Positions 29,469 through 38,171 of a DNA stretch of 64,000 nucleotides are shown here, one piece after another. The notes under the pieces were generated by a model. It was not told the DNA's origin and searched no databases. It worked only from the letters and a program-made list of their open reading frames with translations. The position numbers and the translations under genes were made by a program. The first letter of the stretch is position 1; each line of letters begins with the position of its first letter. Origin of the DNA: Pseudomonas syringae KCTC 12500 (GTDB lineage: Bacteria > Pseudomonadota > Gammaproteobacteria > Pseudomonadales > Pseudomonadaceae); the NCBI RefSeq assembly GCF_000507185.2, contig NZ_AYTM02000002.1, positions 4,127,501 through 4,191,500 of the forward strand, given 5' to 3'.

Positions 29469-29603
29469 ATCGGCAGCGCGTCTGCCCGGCAATAGCTCCT
29501 CCTGTCCGTCATTTGCATGAAGATGCGCCAGACCCGGACGACAGACGCGCGATAATCTCCCATGACGATATATACTGCGCGCCATTGTTGAAGGGAGAGC
29601 CGT

Positions 29604-30737
29604 GTGGCCATCGATATTCACTGGATTCGCGACGACGACAGCCTCGCCCGGCATTGCGCACAATGGCAGTCACTGCCTTTTGTGGCGCTCGACACCGAGT
29701 TTATGCGGGTCGACACTTTTTATCCGATCGCTGCGCTGCTGCAGATCGGCGACGGGCAGAGCGCCTGGCTGATTGATCCGTTGCTGATCAACGACTGGCG
29801 GCCGCTGTCTGCGTTGCTCGAAAACCCCGACGTCATCAAGGTGGTGCATGCGTGCAGCGAAGACCTCGAGGTGCTGCTGCGCCTGACCGGCAGCCTGCCG
29901 GTTCCGCTGTTTGACACCCAGTTGGCAGCTGCCTACCTGAACCTGGGTTTTTCCATGGGTTACTCGCGTCTGGTTCAGGAGGTCCTCGACATCGACCTGC
30001 CCAAGGGCGAAACCCGCTCCGACTGGCTGCAACGCCCGCTGTCGGAAACGCAGATCAGCTACGCGGCCGAAGATGCCGTGCACCTGGCCGAGCTGTTCAC
30101 CATCCTGCGCCCGCGCTTGTCCGACGACAAATACGCCTGGCTGCTGGATGACGGCGCCGAACTGGTCGCCAACCTGCGCCGTGAGGTGGACCCGTACGAG
30201 GTGTATCGCGACGCCAAGCTGGCCTGGAAGTTGTCCCGCGCCCAGCTAGCCGTGCTGCGCGAGTTGTGTGCCTGGCGCGAGCGCGAGGCGCGTGCCCGCA
30301 ACCTGCCGCGCAACCGTATAGTGCGTGAGCACTCGCTCTGGCCATTGGCCAAAACCCAGCCGGACAACCTCGGCGCACTGGCACGGATCGAAGACATGCA
30401 CCCGCGGACGGTCCGCCATGACGGCGAGTTTCTGCTCGAGCTGATCAAGACCGCGAGCGTGCTGCCTCCGGAAGAGTGGCCACCTGCGTTGCCCGAGCCG
30501 TTGCCCATCGATGCGGCCGGGTCGATCAAGCGTCTGCGTGCCATCGGTCAGCAGTACGCCGAGCGACTGGACATGGCCCCGGAGCTGATGCTGCGCAAGA
30601 AGACCCTCGAAGCCCTGCTCAAGAGCGGCTACCCCGACGGTCCTTACCAATTACCCGACTCGCTGCGTGGCTGGCGTCGCGAGTTGATGGGTCAGGCGCT
30701 GCTGGACAGCCTGGCCACCCCCGGAGAACCGTCTTGA
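29604..30737 (+). CDS. rnd: Ribonuclease D
   Basis: A 377-residue 3'-5' exoribonuclease for tRNA 3' maturation. The DEDDy residues are visible in [25 protein letters not shown] and [11 protein letters not shown], and a HRDC domain follows ([20 protein letters not shown]). It starts with GTG ([12 protein letters not shown]) behind AAGGGAGAGCC. Its stop codon overlaps the TTG start of ycgL, so the two are translationally coupled. Confidence 0.96.
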   Translation: MAIDIHWIRDDDSLARHCAQWQSLPFVALDTEFMRVDTFYPIAALLQIGDGQSAWLIDPLLINDWRPLSALLENPDVIKVVHACSEDLEVLLRLTGSLPVPLFDTQLAAAYLNLGFSMGYSRLVQEVLDIDLPKGETRSDWLQRPLSETQISYAAEDAVHLAELFTILRPRLSDDKYAWLLDDGAELVANLRREVDPYEVYRDAKLAWKLSRAQLAVLRELCAWREREARARNLPRNRIVREHSLWPLAKTQPDNLGALARIEDMHPRTVRHDGEFLLELIKTASVLPPEEWPPALPEPLPIDAAGSIKRLRAIGQQYAERLDMAPELMLRKKTLEALLKSGYPDGPYQLPDSLRGWRRELMGQALLDSLATPGEPS

Positions 30738-31027
30738 AGCGCATCTGCTCGATTTATCGCAGCCCGAAAAGAAACGAGATGTACCTTTACGTCCTGAAGA
30801 GCGACGTCCTCAAGCGTGTGCCGCCCGAGCTGATGGTGGCCTTCGGCAAGCCGGTTCATGCGTTCGATCTGGTGCTGAGTCCCGAGCGGGCGCTGTCGCG
30901 CGAAGATATCAATGTGGTGCTGGAGAACCTCGACAGCCAGGGCTATCACTTGCAGATGCCGCCGGCTGAAGACGATTACATCGAGCACTTGCCCGAAGAG
31001 CTGCTGCGCCGCAACGATCCCATGTAA
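30734..31027 (+). CDS. ycgL: YcgL-family protein
   Basis: A 97-residue protein beginning with TTG ([20 protein letters not shown]). The start overlaps the rnd stop (TTGA) and GGAGA lies eight bases upstream, which fixes it although the frame is open further left inside rnd. YcgL proteins are small alpha/beta proteins of unknown function that accompany rnd throughout Pseudomonas; a link to RNA metabolism is implied by this association only. Confidence 0.93.
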   Translation: MKRICSIYRSPKRNEMYLYVLKSDVLKRVPPELMVAFGKPVHAFDLVLSPERALSREDINVVLENLDSQGYHLQMPPAEDDYIEHLPEELLRRNDPM

Positions 31028-31097
31028 TCGTTGCTCACGTTGTAAAGCGGCCCACATCGACGTGGGTTGCCTGTCCTGTTTTTAAGGTTTTTGAAAC

Positions 31098-32030
31098 ATG
31101 CGCGTTCTGATTGCCGAGCACGATTACCACGTTTACACCCAATTGTTGCGCAAGGCTGCGCCTGATCTGGAAGTTTTCAGCACTGGCGATTCTGCCGAGT
31201 TGTCGCGCATGGCCAGCGACTGCCCGGTCTGGCTGGGACAGCCCGACCTGATGGCCAATCTGCTGCGGCAGGGGCACACGCCGCAATGGCTGCAATCCAC
31301 CTGGGCGGGCATCACGCCGCTGCTGGCTGACAGCCTGTCGCGGGATTATCGCCTGACCCGTGCAGTCGGGATTTTCGGCCAGGTCATGGCTGAGTTCGTT
31401 TTGACCTACATGCTCGGCCATGAGCGTGAGGTGCTGGCGCGCCTGATGAGTCAGGTCGAGCGCAAGTGGGACAACCGAACCGGGCAGAGCCTGGCGGGCC
31501 GCAAGGCATTGATCGTCGGTGCCGGTGATATCGGTCAGCGCGTTGCCGAGTTCCTCCTGCCGTTCGGCGTGCAGGTGTACGGTGTGGCCTCCAGTGCACG
31601 CACTCAGGAACCGTTCATTGAAGTGACAGCGTTGTCAGACATGACGCGCCTCCTCGGCGACATGGATTACGTCATCAACCTGCTGCCCAACACGTCCGAG
31701 ACGCACGACCTGTACGACGCCAAGTTGTTCGCCAGCTTCAAGCCCACGGCGCTGTTCATCAACGTCGGACGCGGGGTGGCTGTTGTCGATGCGGATCTGG
31801 TCGAGGCGTTGAAGGAAGGGCATCTGGCTGGCGCGGTGATTGACGTCTGCCGTCAGGAGCCTTTGCCGCAGCGGCATCCGTTCTGGACTGCCTACGGTCT
31901 GCTGTTGACCGGTCACAGCTCGGCGCCTACCTCGCCAGTGGCCATGACCGAGCTTTTCGTGCATAACCTGAACGCTTTTCAGGCAGGAGAAGCGCTGCGC
32001 GGAGAGGTCGATTTTTCGCGAGGTTACTGA
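31098..32030 (+). CDS. D-2-hydroxyacid dehydrogenase (GhrA-like)
   Basis: A 310-residue NAD(P)H-dependent enzyme. The Rossmann motif VGAGDIGQRVAEFL, the catalytic Arg in FINVGRGVAVVD, the acid in VIDVCRQEPLP and the His in LLLTGHSSAPT follow the D-2-hydroxyacid dehydrogenase pattern; the short N-terminal domain fits the glyoxylate/hydroxypyruvate reductase A group. It starts with MRVLIAEHDYHVY, 70 bases after ycgL. A perfect 10-bp hairpin (32043-32069) follows. Confidence 0.9.
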   Translation: MRVLIAEHDYHVYTQLLRKAAPDLEVFSTGDSAELSRMASDCPVWLGQPDLMANLLRQGHTPQWLQSTWAGITPLLADSLSRDYRLTRAVGIFGQVMAEFVLTYMLGHEREVLARLMSQVERKWDNRTGQSLAGRKALIVGAGDIGQRVAEFLLPFGVQVYGVASSARTQEPFIEVTALSDMTRLLGDMDYVINLLPNTSETHDLYDAKLFASFKPTALFINVGRGVAVVDADLVEALKEGHLAGAVIDVCRQEPLPQRHPFWTAYGLLLTGHSSAPTSPVAMTELFVHNLNAFQAGEALRGEVDFSRGY

Positions 32031-32042
32031 CGCCCTTGCCAA

Positions 32043-32069
32043 CGAGCCGACGTTTCAGGCGTCGGCTCG
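32043..32069. terminator. Hairpin between convergent dehydrogenase and nitroreductase genes
   Basis: CGAGCCGACG pairs perfectly with CGTCGGCTCG around TTTCAGG. No T tract follows on either strand. Confidence 0.5.
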
Positions 32070-32096
32070 CAGGCATTGATGACGGCAGACAGTCGG

Positions 32097-32690
32097 TTAT
32101 AGCGAAAAATCACCTTCGGCGGCCAGTTCTGCCAGCGGCTTGCGCGGGCTTGGCACTTCGCGGCCTTGCAGGTAGTCCGGCAAGGTCGATTTGTCCCCCA
32201 GCTTGCCAATCGCGATGGCCGCATGCACTGCGTAGCCTTCGGGAATATTCAACTCCTTGCGGGTCAGATCCTGATCGAAACCGGCCATGCCGTGGGTGTG
32301 CCAGCCGCTCAGGCTGGCCTGCAGTGCCAGGTAACCCCATGCCGAACCCGTGTCGAAGGTGTGCCACAGGGCAGGGCTCTCTTCGCTTGCGCCGGGGGCG
32401 ACGAAGGTGGTTTTGGAAATGACGATCACCAAGGCCGCTGCGTGTTGTGCCCAGCTGCGGTTGAACTCGTTCAGCAAGCCGAGGTAACGCTCCCAGTTCG
32501 GCGTATCGCGACGTGCATAGAGAAAGCGCCAGGGCTGCGAGTTATACGCTGAGGGCGCCCAGCGTGCGGCTTCGAAAAAGCTCAGCAGGGTTTCCTGGTC
32601 GATGCTTTCGCCGCTGAAGGCACGTGGCGACCAGCGTTCGGTGAATTGCGGGTCGATAGGGTGATCGGCGATGCGAGGGTTCGTGCTCAT
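32097..32690 (-). CDS. Nitroreductase-family protein
   Basis: A 197-residue FMN protein of the nitroreductase family, with ARWAPSAYNSQPWRFLYARR for flavin binding, a central region of about 90 residues and the C-terminal AIAIGKLGDKS. Members reduce nitro compounds, quinones or malonic semialdehyde with NAD(P)H. The start MSTNPRIADHPID at 32690 is preceded by AAGGACTCTC on its strand. The frame stays open to 33260 but that extension overlaps the opposite ycgN gene and is not coding. Confidence 0.9.
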   Translation of the reverse strand: MSTNPRIADHPIDPQFTERWSPRAFSGESIDQETLLSFFEAARWAPSAYNSQPWRFLYARRDTPNWERYLGLLNEFNRSWAQHAAALVIVISKTTFVAPGASEESPALWHTFDTGSAWGYLALQASLSGWHTHGMAGFDQDLTRKELNIPEGYAVHAAIAIGKLGDKSTLPDYLQGREVPSPRKPLAELAAEGDFSL

Positions 32691-32900
32691 GAGAGTCCTT
32701 GATAGCGAAGGTTGAAAACGAGCGTGGCTTGATGGGCCGTGGTCGGCAGGCATCGCTTGAACGCACTGAAAACCCGTTAACGCTACTGTTTTGCCCCGTC
32801 GCTGACAAGTCCCGGCTACCGGCAGTCGCAAATGCTTGGCCCGCACCTCGTGTACCTCTAGACTGGCGGCCTTTTCATTATCGATACCGTTATCCGAACC

Positions 32901-33350
32901 ATGGCCGCTAAAGTTGAACCCTTCTGGATTCGCAAGACCCTTGACCAGCTCGACACCCAAGAGTGGGAGTCGTTGTGCGATGGCTGTGGCCTGTGCTGCC
33001 TGCAGAAGCTTGAGGATGAGGAAGACAACGCGGTTTATTACACGCGAATTGCCTGCAAGCTGCTGGATCTGAAAACCTGTCAGTGCTCCGACTATGCAAA
33101 CCGTCGTGCCTCGGTGCCCGATTGCATTCAGCTGACGCCTGGTCAGGCAGATGAATTCAAATGGCTGCCACCGACCTGCGGCTATCGTCTGGTCAGCGAG
33201 GGCAAGGATTTGCCGCTCTGGCACCATCTGGTGTGCGGTGATCGCACGGCCGTGCATCACGAACGCATCTCCCAGTCAGGCCGCATGCTCAGCGAGAACA
33301 CTGTGGCCGAGGACGACTGGGAGGATTACCTGATTTTTCGCGCGGGGTGA
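32901..33350 (+). CDS. YcgN-family cysteine cluster protein (UPF0260)
   Basis: A 149-residue protein with a cysteine-rich N-terminal half: [18 protein letters not shown] followed by [18 protein letters not shown] and VPDCI. This is the YcgN/YkgJ pattern, thought to bind zinc or an iron-sulfur cluster; the role is unknown. ATG 32901 begins [16 protein letters not shown]. It is divergent from the nitroreductase gene and ends five bases from a convergent gene. Confidence 0.92.
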   Translation: MAAKVEPFWIRKTLDQLDTQEWESLCDGCGLCCLQKLEDEEDNAVYYTRIACKLLDLKTCQCSDYANRRASVPDCIQLTPGQADEFKWLPPTCGYRLVSEGKDLPLWHHLVCGDRTAVHHERISQSGRMLSENTVAEDDWEDYLIFRAG

Positions 33351-33354
33351 ACGC

Positions 33355-33735
33355 TTAAATGACCGGCTTTGGCTCGGTCAGCGCGTCCATGCCTTTGGCA
33401 GCCGCCGTCTTCACGGCATCTTCAGCGTCGTCCTTGAGGTTATTCAGTTGCGCACCGGCACGTTCGATGGTCGAGCGTGCGCTTTGCAGATCGCTGCGGC
33501 CTTTTTCCATCAGGCTCTTGGCCGAGCAGTGGCCACTGATGCCGCGCGCCAGAGCCGCGCCGCCGATGGCCAATTGGATCAGGCCCAGAAAGCCGCCACG
33601 ACGGACGCCTTTACCCATCAGCAGTACGCCGCCAGCCAGCGAGCCGATACGCTCCCAGCCGTTTACGTTCTGCTCGGGGGTGCGTTGAAGCAGTTCAGGT
33701 GTGTCGATGCGTTCGATGATTGGTGTGTCGCGCAT
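33355..33735 (-). CDS. DUF2892/YgaP-like transmembrane protein
   Basis: A 126-residue protein. Residues about 24-70 carry the glycine-rich, weakly hydrophobic pair of segments seen in DUF2892 proteins (WERIGSLAGGVLLMGKGVRR, GLIQLAIGGAALARG), followed by a charged helical C-terminal tail (SDLQSARSTIERAGAQLNNL). Probable small inner membrane protein of unknown role. Its end abuts ycgN with a four-base gap in convergent orientation. Confidence 0.8.
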   Translation of the reverse strand: MRDTPIIERIDTPELLQRTPEQNVNGWERIGSLAGGVLLMGKGVRRGGFLGLIQLAIGGAALARGISGHCSAKSLMEKGRSDLQSARSTIERAGAQLNNLKDDAEDAVKTAAAKGMDALTEPKPVI

Positions 33736-33840
33736 GATGGCTCTCCATGAGGTAGTAGGTCGGAGTTGGCAAATTGGAAGCAGTTGCTCGATTCAGAGAA
33801 ACTGACTGCCCGTGCGCGACACAGGTTCAATGCTTTTCCG

Positions 33841-34341
33841 TCAGCGGTCGCTGGCCGGATCAATTTTCTCGCGACCGAACTGCGGGCCCGAACGGGTATT
33901 GATACCTTTGGCCATGCGGTCATAGAGGACCACATTGACGGTCGCCGCCAGATTCATGCAGCCCTCGGTCGGGATATAGACCACGTCTTCACACCAGTCG
34001 CGAATCTCCTGATCCAGCGAGCCATCTTCCGGGCCGAAGATATACAGTGCGCGATCAGGGTGCGTGTATTCGGGCAGCGCACGGGCGCCGTCGACCAGTT
34101 CGACAGCCACCGGAATGCAACCCAGCGGCAGAATGCTTTTGAGGTCTTCGATGCCGATCAGCGGGATGTCCTGATGGATTTTCTTGGTGTCGGTGATGAA
34201 GTCCCGCGCGCGCTCATAGCGTTTACCGGTATAGAACACCGACGCCACGCCGTAACAGCCGGCGGCACGCATGACGGAGCCGACGTTTTCCGGGGACTTG
34301 GGGTTGTAAAGACCGATGCAGGCGTACCGTTTGTTGGCCAC
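33841..34341 (-). CDS. SpoU/TrmH-family RNA methyltransferase
   Basis: A 166-residue SPOUT methyltransferase. The three motifs are seen as LYNPKSPENVGSVMRAAGCYG, ALYIFGPEDGSLDQEI and CMNLAATVNVVLYDRMAK; the last forms the trefoil knot that binds SAM. The lack of an N-terminal RNA-binding extension places it near TrmL-type tRNA 2'-O-methyltransferases, but the substrate position cannot be fixed. It stands alone between the DUF2892 gene and copB. Confidence 0.9.
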   Translation of the reverse strand: MANKRYACIGLYNPKSPENVGSVMRAAGCYGVASVFYTGKRYERARDFITDTKKIHQDIPLIGIEDLKSILPLGCIPVAVELVDGARALPEYTHPDRALYIFGPEDGSLDQEIRDWCEDVVYIPTEGCMNLAATVNVVLYDRMAKGINTRSGPQFGREKIDPASDR

Positions 34342-34407
34342 GGGGAGGGTGCTCTGAAGAAAACCGGGGATTATACGGCAGCCTCAGAGCAATGCCATTG
34401 ACTGTGT

Positions 34408-35316
34408 TCAGAACCACATGCGCACGCCGACCACCAGTCGCGCGTCCTGGGTGTCTTCGTCGTCTTCGCGTGCGTAATCGGCGGTCTTGCCGTAGGAGCG
34501 GTCCCAGCTCACCCCGACATAAGGGGCGAATTGCGGGGTGATTTCGTAACGCAGTCTGAGGCCGAACTCGCTGGTCGACAGGCCCGAACCGTTGCCGCGT
34601 TGCGGGTCGTTCTTGCCGTAGAAGTTCAGCTCAGCGGTGGGTTGCAGCACCACATTGCTGGTCAGCTGGAGGTCGTAGTCGGCTTCCAGGCGAGCGGCGG
34701 TCTGCCCGGCTTCGCCGATGAACGCGGTGGCCTCGATATCCAGATCCGAAATGGCTTGGCCCTGCAGGCCGAAGGCGGCCCAGGTTTGCGGTGCGCCCGG
34801 CTTGAAATCCTGACGTGCTCCGGCGACCACGTCCCACCAAGGGCTGATCGAGTGGCCCCACAACGCCTGGATTTCCGCTTCTTCGGTCTTGCCGTTGGTT
34901 TGCTCACCTTCGGAGCGCAGCAGCAGGCGGTCGATATCACCGCCAATCCAGCCGGACAGGTCCCAGGCCAGCGCGCTGCCATCATTGGCGTCTTGCCATT
35001 CCAGCTTGTCGGCCAGAAAGTAACTGTTGATGGCGCTGTCATGGACCTGATGGCCCGCGTGGCTGGTGTACACCGCAGCCCGGTCCGCATCAGTGATCGG
35101 CGGGATCGGGGTTCGGCTCTGGGTGGGCGCAGTCTGCGTCGAGGTCGCGTCCTCGCTGTCGCTGGCGTCCATGTGCATCGCATGGCTGCCGTGGTCCATG
35201 CCTTCCATTCCGGCGGCCATGCTCGAGGTCCACGGTGCAGCGGTCAGCCCGGCGGCCAGCAACAGCATCGGCAGGCGGGGCGAATTCAGCGTTCTGCTCA
35301 ACATCAAGGTCCTCAT
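34408..35316 (-). CDS. copB: Copper resistance outer membrane protein CopB
   Basis: A 302-residue outer membrane protein with an N-terminal signal, a Met/His-rich copper-binding stretch ([19 protein letters not shown]) and a beta-barrel C-terminus ending in VVGVRMWF with a terminal aromatic. ATG 35316 overlaps the copA stop (ATGA), so translation is coupled; a second ATG 12 bases on (MLSRTLNSP) is also possible. CopB is thought to bind or export copper at the outer membrane. No copC or copD follows. Confidence 0.93.
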   Translation of the reverse strand: MRTLMLSRTLNSPRLPMLLLAAGLTAAPWTSSMAAGMEGMDHGSHAMHMDASDSEDATSTQTAPTQSRTPIPPITDADRAAVYTSHAGHQVHDSAINSYFLADKLEWQDANDGSALAWDLSGWIGGDIDRLLLRSEGEQTNGKTEEAEIQALWGHSISPWWDVVAGARQDFKPGAPQTWAAFGLQGQAISDLDIEATAFIGEAGQTAARLEADYDLQLTSNVVLQPTAELNFYGKNDPQRGNGSGLSTSEFGLRLRYEITPQFAPYVGVSWDRSYGKTADYAREDDEDTQDARLVVGVRMWF

Positions 35317-37091
35317 TCTTCCACCCGCACTTCGCGGAACATGCCCATTTCCATGTGGTACAGCATGTGACAGTGATAAGCCCAACGGCCCAGCGCATCG
35401 GCGGTCACCCGATAGCTGCGGCGTGACCCCGGTGGCATGTCGATGGTGTGTTTGCGCACCATGAACCGGCCGTTTTCATCTTCGAGGTCGCTCCACATGC
35501 CATGCAGATGGATGGGGTGGGTCATCATCGTGTCGTTGACCAGCACGACACGCACCCGCTCACCGTATTTGAGCATCAGCGGTTTGGCGTCCGAGAACTT
35601 CACACCGTCGAACGACCAGGCGAATTTTTCCATGTGCCCGGTCAGGTGCAGCTCTATCGTGCGGCTCGGCTCACGGCCGTCCGGGTCTTCGAAGGTGCTG
35701 CGCAGGTCAGCGTAGGTCAGGACTCTGCGGCCATTGCCCCGGAGGCCGATGCCCGGATCGTCGAGCTTGGGCGAGGTGCTCATGGCTTGCATGTCGACCA
35801 GCGGGTTGTTGTTTTCGCTTTCTGGGTGCGATTGCGGGGTCGGCGTTTTGTAGGCAGGCATCTGCGCGTGGTCCATTGCGGGCATCGCGTCGTGGCCCAT
35901 CTTGCTGTGGTCCATGCCTGACATGTCGTGCTTTGCCGGGGCTGCGGCGTGGTTCATGCTGCCATGCTCCATGCCCGCCATACCCATATCGTCCATGCTC
36001 AACAGCGGGCGTGGATCGAGAGGCGGCACGACAGCCAGCAGGCCGGGCCTGCTGGCCAGGGTGCCACGGGCATAACCGGTGCGGTCCATCGACTGGGCGA
36101 ACAGGGTATAGGCACCTTCCGCCGGTTCGACAATCACGTCGAAGGTTTCCGCCACTGCGATGCGCAACTCGTCGACGGTCACCGGCTTGACGTGCTGGCC
36201 GTCGCTGGCCACCACGGTCATCTTCAGGCCCGGAATGCGCACGTCGAAGTACGTCATTGCCGAGCCGTTGATCAGCCGCAGTCGGATCCGCTCGCCAGGC
36301 TTGAACAGCCCGGTCCAGTTCATGTTCGGCGCCTGACCGTTCATCAGGTAGGTGTAGGTCGCACCGCTGACATCCGCCAGATCGGTCGGGTCCATCCTCA
36401 TCTTCGCCCACATCCAGCGATCCTTGGTGGTCTCGCTCCAGCCTTTTTCACCAACATCGTTGATGAAGTCACCGACGGTGCGCTGGTTATTGTTGTAGTA
36501 ATCGGACTGTTTCTTGAGCGTTTTCATCAGTTGGACCGGCTCTTCGTCGGTCCAGTCGCTGAGCATGATCACGTGTTCGCGTTCATATTCGAACGGCTCC
36601 GGCTCTTTCGCATCGATCACCAGCGGCCCGTAGACCCCCGACTGTTCCTGGAAGCCGGAGTGGCTGTGATACCAGTAAGTGCCGTGCTGCCTGACCTTGA
36701 AGCGGTAGACATACAGGCCATCCGGCGCGATGCCGTCAAAGCTCAACCCCGGCACGCCGTCCATGTTGGCCGGCAGGATGATGCCGTGCCAGTGGATGGA
36801 TGTGGCTTCGTCGAGCCGGTTCTTGACCCTCAGCGTCACGGTGTCGCCTTCGCGCCAGCGCAGCAGCGGGCCAGGGATGCCACCGTTGATGGTCTGCGCG
36901 GTCCTGGCATTGCCGGTGATGTTGACCTGGGTTTCGCCGATATACAGATCGAACTCGGTGCCGGACAACCCGTTGGGCTGCCCCGGATTGGCCACTGCCC
37001 ACGCCGGGCTGCGCCACAGCCCGAGGCCGCCGAGCAGGCCACTGGCGGCCAGCCCTTTCACAAAGGTTCGTCTTGAGGTTCGGGTGGGCAT
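35313..37091 (-). CDS. copA: Periplasmic multicopper oxidase CopA
   Basis: A 592-residue multicopper oxidase with a twin-arginine signal ([20 protein letters not shown]). Copper ligands are visible in [22 protein letters not shown] and [16 protein letters not shown]. Between the second and third domains lies a Met/His-rich stretch ([16 protein letters not shown], then [15 protein letters not shown]) that stores copper. CopA oxidises Cu(I) and sequesters copper in the periplasm. It is followed by copB with a four-base overlap; copC, copD, copR and copS are not in the window. Confidence 0.96.
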   Translation of the reverse strand: MPTRTSRRTFVKGLAASGLLGGLGLWRSPAWAVANPGQPNGLSGTEFDLYIGETQVNITGNARTAQTINGGIPGPLLRWREGDTVTLRVKNRLDEATSIHWHGIILPANMDGVPGLSFDGIAPDGLYVYRFKVRQHGTYWYHSHSGFQEQSGVYGPLVIDAKEPEPFEYEREHVIMLSDWTDEEPVQLMKTLKKQSDYYNNNQRTVGDFINDVGEKGWSETTKDRWMWAKMRMDPTDLADVSGATYTYLMNGQAPNMNWTGLFKPGERIRLRLINGSAMTYFDVRIPGLKMTVVASDGQHVKPVTVDELRIAVAETFDVIVEPAEGAYTLFAQSMDRTGYARGTLASRPGLLAVVPPLDPRPLLSMDDMGMAGMEHGSMNHAAAPAKHDMSGMDHSKMGHDAMPAMDHAQMPAYKTPTPQSHPESENNNPLVDMQAMSTSPKLDDPGIGLRGNGRRVLTYADLRSTFEDPDGREPSRTIELHLTGHMEKFAWSFDGVKFSDAKPLMLKYGERVRVVLVNDTMMTHPIHLHGMWSDLEDENGRFMVRKHTIDMPPGSRRSYRVTADALGRWAYHCHMLYHMEMGMFREVRVEE

Positions 37092-37177
37092 GACAAAGTA
37101 TCCGGTCGGTCGGGTGGCCGCAGGCTAGGGGAAGTGCGGGTCGGGCGGGGGAGCGTGGCTGGTCGGAGGTACGGGGG

Positions 37178-37552
37178 TCACTCGTCCTTTTTCATCAGCC
37201 CGGCCAGTGCAGCGAACGGGTTGTGGGTGGCCTTGGCGGTTTTCGGACTGCCCAGAGAGCCATCGGCGAAGTACTGCTGATCGGTGTAGCGCGAGTGCTC
37301 GTTATCGTGGCAATACAGGCACAGCAGCTCCCAGTTGGAGCCGTCCTGCGGGTTGTTGTCATGGTTGTGGTCGCGATGGTGTACGGTCAGTTCGCTGAGG
37401 CGTTTGCCTGCGAACTCGCGCGCGCAGCGGCCGCAAACATGCGGGTACATGCGCAGCGCCTTGTCGCGGTAGCCCATCTCGCGATCGCGCTGGGCGTCGG
37501 CCAGGATGCGGTCCAGCTTGGCAGTATGGGAAGGGGGATTGGCCGTGCTCAT
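37178..37552 (-). CDS. yajD: HNH nuclease-family protein YajD
   Basis: A 124-residue protein with a zinc-finger HNH fold: CGRCAREF supplies two cysteines, LTVHHRDHNHDNNPQDGSNW the catalytic histidines and Asn, and LLCLYCHDNEH the second pair. This is the YajD type found across gammaproteobacteria, of unknown biological role. The start at 37552 begins MSTANPPSHTAKL; a frame opening eight codons upstream is less likely. It lies 86 bases upstream of copA on the same strand. Confidence 0.88.
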   Translation of the reverse strand: MSTANPPSHTAKLDRILADAQRDREMGYRDKALRMYPHVCGRCAREFAGKRLSELTVHHRDHNHDNNPQDGSNWELLCLYCHDNEHSRYTDQQYFADGSLGSPKTAKATHNPFAALAGLMKKDE

Positions 37553-37618
37553 GGTGTCACCTGTGCGTGTGCGCATTGAAAGCGGAATGTCGGCAAGTTT
37601 AGCGCCAGATGGGCAAAC

Positions 37619-38095
37619 TCACACCTGCTGGGAGAGTAATTGACCATCGACCATGCGCAGGCGCTTGGACAACGAGATGGCCAAGGCGCGAATGATCTTG
37701 GCGGCGATTTTCGGCGCGTCCTCAAGCATCTTGTCCAGTGAATCACGGCCCAGGTTCAATAGCTGGCAACTGGTGGCTGCGATACAACTGGCCGAACGGC
37801 GCTCGCCATCCAGCACTGCCATTTCCCCAAAGGCGCGTCCGCGCCGCAGAACGGCGATTTCCACCTGTTGGCCGTCTGCAGCAAGCTTCTGCACAGACAC
37901 GGTGCCCTGATGGATGATGCACATGAAGGTTCCGGCATCGCCCTCGGCGAAAATAGTCTCGCCCTTATCGATATCGGTAATGCTGAAATAGCCGGCTACG
38001 GTAAAGAAATCGCCCGGCAGCAGCGTGTCGAACAGGCCGCAATCCAGCAGCATGTCGCGTATGGCGTTGTTCAGGTTGGACAGTGGTTCTGACAT
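37619..38095 (-). CDS. Cyclic nucleotide-binding domain protein
   Basis: A 158-residue protein consisting of one cyclic nucleotide-binding domain (GYFSITDIDKGETIFAEGD, then GRAFGEMAVLDGERRSASC with the phosphate-binding cassette) and a C-terminal helix. The FGEMAxLxxxxRSAS cassette is well conserved, so cAMP or a similar ligand could bind. It has no DNA-binding or enzymatic domain and may act as a signalling adaptor. It lies between yajD and ptrB on the same strand, 76 bases after ptrB's neighbour boundary at 38172. Confidence 0.9.
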   Translation of the reverse strand: MSEPLSNLNNAIRDMLLDCGLFDTLLPGDFFTVAGYFSITDIDKGETIFAEGDAGTFMCIIHQGTVSVQKLAADGQQVEIAVLRRGRAFGEMAVLDGERRSASCIAATSCQLLNLGRDSLDKMLEDAPKIAAKIIRALAISLSKRLRMVDGQLLSQQV

Positions 38096-38171
38096 GTGAG
38101 GTCTGGTAATCCTGACAAAGGGGCAACTCCGCTGCCCCCGATCCTAGCAAGACAGGTGTTTCACACCAAGT

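Noticed and set aside
32691..33260. Upstream extension of the nitroreductase frame
   Set aside because: It overlaps the start of the opposite ycgN gene and lacks homology-like features; the ATG at 32690 has a ribosome site.
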